Made by a program: the position numbers and the translations under genes. Of a stretch of DNA of 39,397 nt, positions 30,205 through 36,655 are shown piece by piece. The stretch is taken from the NCBI GenBank assembly GCA_016932315.1, contig JAFGDD010000013.1, positions 1 through 39,397 of the forward strand, read 5' to 3'. The notes beneath the pieces are model-generated. The model did not search any database. It was not told the DNA's origin and was given only the letters and a program-made list of their open reading frames with translations. The stretch is from Candidatus Woesearchaeota archaeon (lineage in GTDB: Archaea > Nanobdellota > Nanobdellia > Woesearchaeales > SM23-78). The stretch's first letter is position 1, and every line of letters begins with the position of its first letter.

Positions 30205-31341
30205 TTAAGAAAAAGCAGTTAGTCTTTTCTGGGTACCATTATTAATCTTTATGAACGCCGCAGCCCTCCTAATTATTACGCCGCAGCTAGCAAGGTTTTT
30301 GCTGTCAAGCTTATGTTCTTTTTTCTCAGAGCGCATCTGAATAATGTTCTGCGCAGTCACATGGCCAATGCCAGGCACTCTTATTAATTCCTCATAGCCA
30401 GCTTCATTAATATCAACCGGTTCAGTAATGGTTTTCTCTGCAATTGCAATTTTAGGGTCTTTGCTAGGCAGCATTCCGTCAATAAGTATTTCCCTGATGA
30501 GCTTGAAATCGTACTTGTAAATCCTGAACAGCCAGTCAGTATTGTAGAGCCTGTTAGACCTGCTCTTAGCTTCTGCTTTATTATTTTCTAGAGGGGTGTT
30601 TTTTACTGGCGAAAATGCAGAATAATAGATTCGCCTAAGGTTCATGTTCTCATACTCCCACTTAGCCATCTTCAGGACTTCAAGGTCTGTCTCATCATTG
30701 GCGCCAACAATCATTTGGGTTGTCTGGCCGCTTCTGAGGTTCATCTTCTTAATCCAGCTTTGCCTCTTAATAATGTCTGTGTTCATCTCCTTGACGCTGG
30801 ATAGCTCGCTCAGCCTTGCTTTGCTCGGAGCTTCGACATTAATGCTCATCCTTGAAGCTAATTCAGAAGCTTGCTTTACAAGCTCATAACTAGTGCCTGG
30901 AAGCACCTTGAAATGAATGTAGCCTTTGAAATTATAGCGCTGGCGAATAATCCTTACAGTATCAAGCATGCCCTGCGTCGTCTTGTCAGGGTTTCCAGCA
31001 ACTCCGCTGCTAAGAAACAAGCCAGTAACAATCCTTTTCTGGACTAAAGTCATGAACAAATTAGCTAATTCTTCTGGCTGGTATTGAGCAATCTTTTTCT
31101 GGCAACTGCCTGAGCCAGAACCTCCAGCCCTGTTGGCGCAGTACTTGCAATCATACTTGCAGGAATTAGTGTAAAGAGTCTTTAATAAAGAACAGAAATG
31201 ACCGTTCTCACTCTTAGCCTTGATAATTCCAGGCAGGTTCTGCAATCCAGGAGTAAAAGTCGGAGGCTTACAGATTTCTCCTCCGCAAACATCGTACTTG
31301 CCAGCCTCGCCAAGAACTCTGGCTTTCTCGAGGGTGTTCAT
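30205..31341 (-). CDS. Radical SAM DNA modification/repair protein (TIGR03916-like) with HhH domain
   Basis: The 378-residue protein has the radical SAM cluster motif CX3CX2C (C61, C65, C68 in CKYDCKYC). Other blocks typical of the putative DNA modification/repair radical SAM family are an N-terminal KARVLGEAGKYDVCGGEIC, a barrel with GLFLSSGVAGNPDKT and YYSAFSPVKNTP, and a C-terminal helix-hairpin-helix (VDINEAGYEELIRVPGIGHV) that would bind DNA non-specifically. In many genomes the family sits next to a uracil-DNA glycosylase-like gene; none is present here. A TATA (CTATTTAAACG) about 25 nt upstream indicates a leaderless transcript. Confidence 0.88.
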   Translation of the reverse strand: MNTLEKARVLGEAGKYDVCGGEICKPPTFTPGLQNLPGIIKAKSENGHFCSLLKTLYTNSCKYDCKYCANRAGGSGSGSCQKKIAQYQPEELANLFMTLVQKRIVTGLFLSSGVAGNPDKTTQGMLDTVRIIRQRYNFKGYIHFKVLPGTSYELVKQASELASRMSINVEAPSKARLSELSSVKEMNTDIIKRQSWIKKMNLRSGQTTQMIVGANDETDLEVLKMAKWEYENMNLRRIYYSAFSPVKNTPLENNKAEAKSRSNRLYNTDWLFRIYKYDFKLIREILIDGMLPSKDPKIAIAEKTITEPVDINEAGYEELIRVPGIGHVTAQNIIQMRSEKKEHKLDSKNLASCGVIIRRAAAFIKINNGTQKRLTAFS

Positions 31342-31412
31342 ACAAAGAAAAACAGATTTTATCGTTTAAATAGCCTACGGCAACTTGTCCAGTGAGTCCT
31401 GTGATAATAAAA

Positions 31413-31542
31413 TAGCCCCGCCAGGATTCGAAGTCCCAAAACCAGACCATTTCTGTTCAGGCTTTCCTGGGCCAGAGGATGTCTCCAGCACATTTGCTGC
31501 ACCGCCAGAGTCCCCTATCCTTGGCCGCTAGACTACGGGGCT
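31413..31542 (-). tRNA. tRNA-Gln(CTG) with two introns
   Basis: The 130-nt gene has acceptor AGCCCCG/CGGGGCT with discriminator A, D arm GTCT-AGCGGCCAA-GGAT, anticodon stem GGGGA/TCCTC, loop CTCTGG-A (anticodon CTG) and T arm CCAGG-TTCGAAT-CCTGG. Two introns must be removed. One is 24 nt at the canonical 37/38 site (31481-31504, with a CAGCA/TGCTG stem). The other is 33 nt between T stem and T loop at 53/54 (31433-31465). The mature length is then 73 nt. CCA is not encoded. An intron at 53/54 is non-canonical and needs a splicing endonuclease with relaxed specificity. Confidence 0.87.
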
Positions 31543-31640
31543 ATAATCTTAAGTAGAAATCATTCCTTTAAAAAATTAATTGAAATGCGATTAAAAGATA
31601 AACATTTAAAAACATTCAAATCGTTCTTATAATTTAATGT

Positions 31641-31705
31641 CACAGTCGCATAACAGAAATTTGCTTTAAATTTCTGAATGCGACGTGTCAAAAATAAATT
31701 TTTTT
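31641..31705 (+). repeat. Hairpin and duplicated tRNA 5' end upstream of tRNA-Ser
   Basis: CACAGTCGCATAAC at 31641-31654 repeats the first part of the tRNA-Ser gene (31708-31721). It runs straight into a two-tier hairpin: GTCGCAT/ATGCGAC outside and CAGAAATTT-GCTTT-AAATTTCTG inside (31645-31684). A second stem, GTGTCAAAAA/TTTTTGCCAC, overlaps the tRNA start. The sequence TTTCTGAATG that closes this hairpin also ends the tRNA-Ser intron. Confidence 0.7.
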
Positions 31706-31834
31706 GCCACAGTCGCATAACTCGGTAGTGCGCTGGCCTTGAGAGCCAGTTCCGTAAGGAATTCCCGGTTCAAACGAGAAACCATGTTTATCACTCAGAA
31801 AAGCAGGGTTTTTCTGAATGTCCGGGCTGTGGCG
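31706..31834 (+). tRNA. tRNA-Ser(TGA) with T-loop intron
   Basis: The 129-nt class II tRNA has acceptor GCCACAG/CTGTGGC with the serine-type discriminator G, D arm GCAT/GTGC, anticodon stem CTGGC/GCCAG, loop CTTGAGA (anticodon TGA), a long variable arm TTCC-GTAA-GGAA, and T stem CCCGG/CCGGG. The T loop TTCAAA-T is split by a 46-nt intron (31775-31820) at about position 59/60. The intron contains CAGAAAA/TTTTCTG. Mature length is 83 nt. CCA is not encoded. The site is non-canonical. Confidence 0.88.
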
Positions 31835-31861
31835 TATTTTCTTTTTTCTTAAAAAAACAAT

Positions 31862-31875
31862 AACCTTTATAAACC
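31862..31875 (+). promoter_or_regulatory. TATA/BRE promoter for ribosomal protein L10e
   Basis: AACCTTTATAAACC is centred about 28 nt before ATG 31897. The short spacing points to a leaderless ribosomal protein mRNA. Confidence 0.6.
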
Positions 31876-31896
31876 TCTTATTTTTCCAGTGCAACC

Positions 31897-32421
31897 ATGG
31901 CAAAGCTTAGGAAAGGCGTGAGTTATAGGCCTTTGAAGAGGCCTTATACTCGTAAGTCTAGGTATAGGAAGAAGAACTTTGTTAGGGCCAGCCCGCATAA
32001 CCTTATTGTGAGGTATGACATGGGTGACTTGCAGAAGAAGTTTGAGTACAAGTTAGAGATCAGGTCCACTTCTGACTTGCAGATCAGGCATAATTCATTA
32101 GAGGCTGCTCGTAAGTCCAGTAACAGGGTTTTGGAGAAAAAAACTGGAAAGGTCGGCTTCATGCTAAAATTAAGATTGTATCCTCATCATATTCTCAGGG
32201 AGAATCCTTTGGCTAGCGGTGCAGGTGCTGACAGGATGAGCACTGGTATGGCTCACCCATTTGGTAAGCCTATTGGCTTGGCTGCCCAGGTAAGAAAAGG
32301 CCAGACTTTGTTTGACATTTTTGTTGACAAGAACAATATTCCTGCTGCAAAGGAAGCTGCTCAGAGGATTATAAGCAAGGTTCCTTGCAAGTGCTTGATT
32401 GTGATCAGCAAGAATGAGTAA
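31897..32421 (+). CDS. 50S ribosomal protein L10e/L16 (uL16)
   Basis: Large-subunit protein that organises the peptidyl transferase/A-site region. The 174-residue length is normal. It has the family start MAKLRKGVSYRPLKRPYTRK, the core FEYKLEIRSTSDLQIRHNSL, and the loop HHILRENPLASGAGADRMST followed by GMAHPFGKP, which approaches the tRNA in the ribosome. It stands as a single gene directly behind tRNA-Ser and is leaderless. The convergent NOG1 gene (a 50S maturation GTPase) is 28 nt away. Confidence 0.96.
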   Translation: MAKLRKGVSYRPLKRPYTRKSRYRKKNFVRASPHNLIVRYDMGDLQKKFEYKLEIRSTSDLQIRHNSLEAARKSSNRVLEKKTGKVGFMLKLRLYPHHILRENPLASGAGADRMSTGMAHPFGKPIGLAAQVRKGQTLFDIFVDKNNIPAAKEAAQRIISKVPCKCLIVISKNE

Positions 32422-32449
32422 GAAAATTACTTAATTTCTCTTTAATCTT

Positions 32450-33397
32450 TTATTCAATCCTGTTAGTTATCTCTTTTTTTAGCTCAGCGATATCTGTTAT
32501 TGCCGGCATTTCTTTGCAGAATTCTTCTACTTTATTATTCTCTAATATATCTGTCTTTGACAAGTAAATTATTATCTGCTTCCTGAATTGCCTTATTATT
32601 TCCAGCAGTTTCTTCTGGTCTTCCAAGGGATAAGGTTCTGTGAGGTCAAAGATGTAAACAACGAGATCAGCAACATATTTTATTGCAAGGTAAGCTTGCT
32701 TCTCTATGTTGTTCATCTTTTCTGGCCTTGCAAGTGTTCCTGGCGTGTCTATGAACTGGATTTTCTGCCCTTTCATCTCTGCATAGCCAAGATTAAGCTG
32801 TTTTGTGGTGAATGCATAAGCCTGGATGTCTGGAGTGCTAGTTGTTAATTTGCTCAGTAATGTTGTTTTGCCGACGTTTGGGAAGCCTGCGATGCAAACA
32901 GTAAACAAGTCAGTTTTCAGGACAGGATAATCATACATAGCCTGCCTTGCCTTTTCAAGTTCTTGGAGTGGTTCGCTTATTTTTCTCATGATAGAACTGA
33001 CTCTGCCTATAAATCCGGATTTAATCTTGTCAAGGCGCTCAAAGCTCCTTGCTTCCCTGATGTTCTTCTTGCAATCCCTGGCTACTTCAGCAATCTTTTT
33101 CCTGGCCCAGCTAACACTGCCCAAGGCTTTTTTTAGTTCAGAATAATCCAAAGTGACTTTAAGAAGTTCTGAATAGAACTCGTTAAGGTTGTCCATGTGA
33201 GGAAAGTTCTTGATAATCTCGTCAAGCTTGGAAGAAAGATTGTCATTCATCATATTAATTGACATCAAGCTTTCATGCTGACCTTTTTTCAAGTCCAGTC
33301 TCTTGTGCCCCTGGCTCTTCTTTTTCAAGCCTCTGCGTATAGCAATATCTAAATAAGTCTGGGATTTCTCTATCCTCTTGATGTCCTGGAAGCTCAT
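32450..33397 (-). CDS. NOG1 family GTPase, ribosome biogenesis
   Basis: NOG1 GTPases act in 60S/50S ribosomal subunit assembly. The 315-residue protein has the N-terminal helical bundle (1-155). The GTPase domain follows, with G1 GFPNVGKT (171-178), switch AFTTKQLNLGY, G3 DTPG (217-220) and a G4 variant LSKTD. The YPVLKTDLFTVCIAG sequence before G1 is typical. It lacks the long eukaryotic C-terminal extension, as expected for the archaeal form. CATTTAAACCC about 25 nt upstream of ATG 33397 is the likely TATA. Confidence 0.92.
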   Translation of the reverse strand: MSFQDIKRIEKSQTYLDIAIRRGLKKKSQGHKRLDLKKGQHESLMSINMMNDNLSSKLDEIIKNFPHMDNLNEFYSELLKVTLDYSELKKALGSVSWARKKIAEVARDCKKNIREARSFERLDKIKSGFIGRVSSIMRKISEPLQELEKARQAMYDYPVLKTDLFTVCIAGFPNVGKTTLLSKLTTSTPDIQAYAFTTKQLNLGYAEMKGQKIQFIDTPGTLARPEKMNNIEKQAYLAIKYVADLVVYIFDLTEPYPLEDQKKLLEIIRQFRKQIIIYLSKTDILENNKVEEFCKEMPAITDIAELKKEITNRIE

Positions 33398-33443
33398 GAT
33401 AATGATAGGATGAGAAGAGGGTTTAAATGTTTTGTTAGCAGAA

Positions 33444-34073
33444 CTAGTCTAAGAAAGGCAAATATTCCTGCTCAAATTGTAAAACAGGATTAAAAGACAA
33501 ATTACGCTGCGGGATTTCAATTTTTGCTTCTTCTCTCCCAAACCAACCTTTAAGTTGTCCGTGGATTAAAAGATCAATATGATTCTGATAATAAACGCCG
33601 TGCTGAAAATACCATTTCTTGCTTTTTTCGTCATCAGGATGCGTTGCATTCCAATAATTAGGGTCAGCGATTAGGTTTCCTGCAGTGGCTATCCTAAAAT
33701 TTTTCAAGGCATGACTGGCAGTGGCTCTGACGCATCCAGAAGCATTAACCCCCATCAAGCAAACATCACTCAGCCCCCACCTCCTAAGAATATCACTTAA
33801 CTCTGTATTTCTAAAACCGTTATCATGAGATTTAATTACAGTTGCTTTCCTGTGGACTTTTTGCGAAAGCTCTTTTAAGGGTTCAATTGTTGACCCCTCA
33901 CCTTCATACTCTACCAGCACTACAGGCAGGTCATGCTGCGCGCAATATGATAAAATAATGCCTTGGCCTGAAATTATCCTTTCTAGCTCATCATGTTCTA
34001 TGTTCTCCAAAAATTGCTTTTGCATATCTATCAATAGAAAACCATAATTCCTTTTTGAGTTATCTTCGGTCAT
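33444..34073 (-). CDS. Isochorismatase-like cysteine hydrolase
   Basis: The 209-residue protein carries the catalytic triad of the family: D16 (FLLIDMQ), K81 (VIKSHDNGF) and C114 (GVNASGCVRATA). Members hydrolyse amides or enol ethers such as nicotinamide, isochorismate and ureidoacrylate. A metal-binding motif like that of nicotinamidases (DxH) is not evident. The C-terminal extension after 165 (GWFGREEAKIEIPQRNLSFN) is unlike the classic enzymes, so the substrate stays open. The gene is transcribed from a promoter with the shared CGAAAGATTTATAAA element and is leaderless. Confidence 0.8.
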   Translation of the reverse strand: MTEDNSKRNYGFLLIDMQKQFLENIEHDELERIISGQGIILSYCAQHDLPVVLVEYEGEGSTIEPLKELSQKVHRKATVIKSHDNGFRNTELSDILRRWGLSDVCLMGVNASGCVRATASHALKNFRIATAGNLIADPNYWNATHPDDEKSKKWYFQHGVYYQNHIDLLIHGQLKGWFGREEAKIEIPQRNLSFNPVLQFEQEYLPFLD

Positions 34074-34096
34074 GCGTATACGGTTTGGTTTTCTCT

Positions 34097-34111
34097 TTTA
34101 TAAATCTTTCG
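34097..34111 (-). promoter_or_regulatory. Shared 15-nt promoter element, copy 2 (isochorismatase-like gene)
   Basis: On the minus strand this reads CGAAAGATTTATAAA, with the TATA part about 27 nt from ATG 34073. It is identical to the copies at 24629-24643 and 36493-36507. The sequence upstream (AATAGTAACAAAAT) only partly resembles the GTGGTTAA block of the other two. Confidence 0.65.
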
Positions 34112-34160
34112 ATTTTGTTACTATTTAATCGTGGTTACATATCAATAAGTTTTTATTTGC

Positions 34161-34176
34161 AAAACCTTTAAAAAGC
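34161..34176 (+). promoter_or_regulatory. TATA/BRE promoter for ribosomal protein S6e
   Basis: AAAACCTTTAAAAAGC lies about 65 nt before ATG 34239. The transcript would have a leader of about 40 nt with a GGAGGG Shine-Dalgarno sequence (34227-34232), unlike the leaderless L10e gene. Confidence 0.5.
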
Positions 34177-34238
34177 CTTGCCTTTTCCATCTTCTTGACT
34201 GAGCGCAGCCAAAGAGTTGTATGCTCGGAGGGCAAAAC

Positions 34239-34709
34239 ATGGTTGAATTTAAGGTTAATATCGGAGACCCAAAGACCAAGAAGACAGTGCAGAAAGTAGT
34301 TTCTGGCAAGGAAGCAGAAGCTTTATTGAAGAAGAAAATAGGAGAAAAGATTTCTGGAGACGCAATAGGATTCGCAGGCTACGAGTTCGAGATAACCGGC
34401 GGCAGCGACTACTGCGGCTTCCCGATGCGAAGAGATGTGCGAGGAACTGCAAGGAAGAAAGTCCTGATAGTGGGCGGAGTAGGCATAAGGAAGAACGTGC
34501 CCGGAAGAAAAATCAGGAAGACCGTGGCCGGCAACACGATATACTCCAAGACAGCGCAGATAAACCTGAAAGTCTTGAAGCATGGAGCATCGCCTCTTTT
34601 TGAAGAGAAAAAGGAAGGCGAATCCAAGGCAGAAGAGAAAGCTGCTGAAAACCTTGCTGAAGAAAAGAAGCACAAGCACGATGAAAAAGCAGAGGAGAAA
34701 GCAGAATAA
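34239..34709 (+). CDS. 30S ribosomal protein S6e (eS6)
   Basis: Small-subunit protein shared by archaea and eukaryotes. The 156-residue protein has MVEFKVNIGDPKTKKTVQKV, GYEFEITGGSDYCGFPMRRD and RKKVLIVGGVGIRKNVPGRK, all typical. I start at ATG 34239 behind GGAGGG; the ATG at 34221 would place the Shine-Dalgarno sequence inside the gene. The C-terminus has an added Lys/Glu/Ala tail (about residues 125-156, EEKKEGESKAEEKAAENLAE) that is longer than in most archaeal S6e proteins. Confidence 0.94.
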   Translation: MVEFKVNIGDPKTKKTVQKVVSGKEAEALLKKKIGEKISGDAIGFAGYEFEITGGSDYCGFPMRRDVRGTARKKVLIVGGVGIRKNVPGRKIRKTVAGNTIYSKTAQINLKVLKHGASPLFEEKKEGESKAEEKAAENLAEEKKHKHDEKAEEKAE

Positions 34710-34736
34710 TAATATATTTATTTATCTTTTATTAAT

Positions 34737-35204
34737 TTAATTTTGTGCTCTGAAGTATTCCTTGTAAGTGCCTAATCCCAGCATGGTCTCAGTCCTGAGG
34801 ATTTTGTTAGCAAATAGAGGCTTGGATAGTTTTCTCATCGTAAAATCGCTTAAGGCATGAATGTCCTTAAACCTTGCTTTTATTATCAGGTCAAATGATC
34901 CTGTTATAGGATGCATCTCTTCTACTGCGAGGTCCTTGCTTAGCTCTAGGCATATCTCCTCCATCTTAACCGCCTTTTTTATTCTCATCAAGATAAAGAC
35001 GCAGAGGGGAAGGCCAAGCTTTGCTTGGTCAATTATGGTTTGTGAGCCCTTTATTACGTTTTGCTGTTTGAGCTTGTTTATCCTGTTGTAGACTGTTGAC
35101 CTTTTCAAACCAAGATACTTTGCTAATTGGTATACTGTCCTGTCTGCGTTCTTTTGCAGCTCCTCAAGAAGCAGCAGATCTGTTTTATCTATTTTGTCTG
35201 CCAT
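34737..35204 (-). CDS. Lrp/AsnC family transcription regulator
   Basis: The 155-residue protein is a standard-size Lrp: HTH at residues 5-60 (TDLLLLEELQKNADRTVYQL then AKYLGLKRSTVYNRINKLKQ), hinge, and an alpha/beta RAM domain (GLPLCVFILMRIKKAVKMEE, GSFDLIIKARFKDIHALSDF). It senses a small ligand, often an amino acid, and binds DNA as a dimer or higher oligomer. It is convergent with S6e. Three Lrp-type genes occur within 8 kb, a notable density for a small genome. Confidence 0.88.
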   Translation of the reverse strand: MADKIDKTDLLLLEELQKNADRTVYQLAKYLGLKRSTVYNRINKLKQQNVIKGSQTIIDQAKLGLPLCVFILMRIKKAVKMEEICLELSKDLAVEEMHPITGSFDLIIKARFKDIHALSDFTMRKLSKPLFANKILRTETMLGLGTYKEYFRAQN

Positions 35205-35383
35205 TTTATGATAGAAAATGGATTAATATTATAAATTTTTTTATTTTTTTAGATTTTTTCTATTTTAAACGTATTAATGTAAAAATTTGTATTATATTTT
35301 CTTAAAAAGGTTTATATAAGTCATCATACTATCTCATACAAATAACACGAATTAAAAATAAGTCTATCTGCGGGGGTGGATAG

Positions 35384-35485
35384 TTGGAAATTCTCCAAGC
35401 ATCAGATAAAAAACGCTACGTGAGAATACCGAAAGAGGAGTACGCTGACTACCTGAGGTTCAAAGAATTCATCGCTTACCTTTGA
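35384..35485 (+). CDS. 33-residue small protein with TTG start
   Basis: A GGGGGTGG Shine-Dalgarno sequence precedes the TTG at 35384, the same start context as at 5096 and 21121, and the frame encodes MEILQASDKKRYVRIPKEEY followed by ADYLRFKEFIAYL. The RYVRIPKEEYADYLRFKEF pattern (basic strand, then an amphipathic helix) resembles a small antitoxin or a DNA-binding mini-protein. Its last 17 nt overlap the convergent ribbon-helix-helix gene. A TATA-like TTTATATAAG near 35310 lies upstream. Confidence 0.5.
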   Translation: MEILQASDKKRYVRIPKEEYADYLRFKEFIAYL

Positions 35486-35705
35486 GGACTTGGTCTTCCT
35501 TGACTTTCCAGTCGATAAGCAGTCTGAAATAAGTATCTAGAGCTGTTTCAATTACACGCTTTTTGCTTGCTAATTCTGGCTTTATCTTAAGGATGTCCTT
35601 TATTCGATTCTCATAGCCCTTGCTTATAGAAACTGTGGCAAAGTTCTTTTCCATTCCTGAGAAAGTAATCATCTTCTCTTTTAAATATTGTGGTTTTGGC
35701 ATCAT
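35469..35705 (-). CDS. Ribbon-helix-helix (CopG-like) regulator
   Basis: The 78-residue protein has a likely RHH fold: strand FATVSISKGY, helix 1 ENRIKDILKIKPEL and helix 2 ASKKRVIETALDTYFRLLID. Such proteins bind DNA as dimers through the strand and often control their own gene or a toxin gene. The start is ATG 35705 (a second ATG follows at once). TATATATAAC lies about 25 nt upstream. The 16-bp palindrome at 35752-35767 is a plausible operator. It overlaps the convergent 33-residue ORF by 17 nt. Confidence 0.62.
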   Translation of the reverse strand: MMPKPQYLKEKMITFSGMEKNFATVSISKGYENRIKDILKIKPELASKKRVIETALDTYFRLLIDWKVKEDQVLKGKR

Positions 35706-35751
35706 ACTGATATGTTATATATATTTTAAAATAGAGGTTAAACCACAGAAA

Positions 35752-35767
35752 AACATATATATATGTT
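35752..35767. promoter_or_regulatory. 16-bp perfect palindrome, candidate operator
   Basis: AACATATATATATGTT is a perfect inverted repeat in the 109-nt gap between the ribbon-helix-helix gene (minus) and the His-rich mini-gene (plus). Related ATATGTTATAT sequences lie at 35711 and 35763. A divergent regulator with such sites commonly controls both sides. AT-rich palindromes can arise by chance, so this is tentative. Confidence 0.45.
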
Positions 35768-35814
35768 ATATCTACCATACATATAAGTTATAAATACCAG
35801 AGGTGTAAACGGAA

Positions 35815-35973
35815 ATGAAAAAAACACTAGAAAAAATAAGGCACAACGAAGCAAACATACTGGCGAAAGCCCACCACGAAATGGAGCAGAAGATGAACAT
35901 AATGGAGCACGGCCACGAACACCACCACGAGCACCACCACCACGGTGCGCACCACAGCCACCACGAAGAGTAA
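35815..35973 (+). CDS. His-rich mini-protein, candidate metal-binding
   Basis: The 52-residue protein starts MKKTLEKIRHNEANILAKAH and ends with a dense His cluster (EHGHEHHHEHHHHGAHHSHH, then EE). The first 30 residues form an amphipathic helix. His-rich tails like this bind Ni, Zn, Co or Cu in metallochaperones and transport proteins. GAGGTG precedes the ATG and TTATAAATAC lies about 27 nt upstream. The Lrp gene follows after 21 nt in the same direction, so they may be co-transcribed. The length and composition do not match any enzyme. Confidence 0.6.
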   Translation: MKKTLEKIRHNEANILAKAHHEMEQKMNIMEHGHEHHHEHHHHGAHHSHHEE

Positions 35974-35994
35974 AACTCTTTTTTTCAATAAAAA

Positions 35995-36441
35995 ATGATA
36001 AGCCAAGCCGACCTTAAGTTCATCTCCATTCTCAGGCAGAATGCGAGGGAAACCCTCACCAGCATAAGCAAACGGACAGGAATACCCGTCAGCACATTAT
36101 ACGAGAAGCTGAAAAAGCATGAAGAAGAGCTGATTCTGAAACACACCACCCTCCTAGACTTCTCAAAACTAGGCTATATGTGCAGAGCCAACATATTATT
36201 AAGGACCAACAGGGAGAGCAGGGAGAAACTAGGAAGCTACCTAAAAGTGCACCAAGTAGTGAACAACATGGTAAAGATAAACAACGGCTACGACTATATG
36301 ATAGAAGGAGTGTTTGTACACATAAAGCAGCTCGAAGACTTCCTAGAAGAGCTAGAAGAAAGCTTCCCAATAGAAGAAAAGAAAATCCACTACGTAATAT
36401 GCGACGTGAAAAGAGAAGAATTCCTGATACCAATGATGTGA
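35995..36441 (+). CDS. Lrp/AsnC family transcription regulator, downstream of His-rich gene
   Basis: The 148-residue protein has HTH residues 4-55 (ADLKFISILRQNARETLTSI, SKRTGIPVSTLYEKLKKHEE) and a RAM-like domain (LGYMCRANILLRTNRESREK, NNGYDYMIEGVFVHIKQLED). Its C-terminus holds a Cys (HYVICDVKREEF). Probably operonic with the His-rich gene upstream, so a metal-responsive role can be imagined but is not shown. The next promoter, for the repeat/kinase gene, begins about 50 nt after its stop. Confidence 0.85.
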   Translation: MISQADLKFISILRQNARETLTSISKRTGIPVSTLYEKLKKHEEELILKHTTLLDFSKLGYMCRANILLRTNRESREKLGSYLKVHQVVNNMVKINNGYDYMIEGVFVHIKQLEDFLEELEESFPIEEKKIHYVICDVKREEFLIPMM

Positions 36442-36492
36442 AGAGAGAAAGCTGGAAGAGAGATTTTTATCTACTTCTAAGTGGTTAATAAA

Positions 36493-36507
36493 CGAAAGAT
36501 TTATAAA
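36493..36507 (+). promoter_or_regulatory. Shared 15-nt promoter element, copy 3 (repeat/kinase gene)
   Basis: CGAAAGATTTATAAA, identical to the minus-strand copies at 24629-24643 and 34097-34111. GTGGTTAA lies 12 nt upstream of the element start, at the same distance as in the Tyr-rich operon copy. It would start transcription near 36530, giving a leader of about 125 nt for the gene at 36656. A second TATA (ATTATAAATC near 36614) is possible. Confidence 0.62.
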
Positions 36508-36655
36508 CAGAAAACACCATAAATAAGGATAAAATGGGGGATGCACAAAAGAACTAATTTAAACATAATTCTAAACAAACAATGCATTAAAAAGTTTAAT
36601 AAAAATCATCATCATTATAAATCATTACAAAAAACAGAAGATCAAAGAAATAAAC

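Noticed and set aside
31641..31654. Split-tRNA half (trans-spliced tRNA-Ser 5' piece)
   Set aside because: The copy stops after about 14 nt of the tRNA 5' end, has no anticodon part, and a complete tRNA-Ser gene lies directly downstream.
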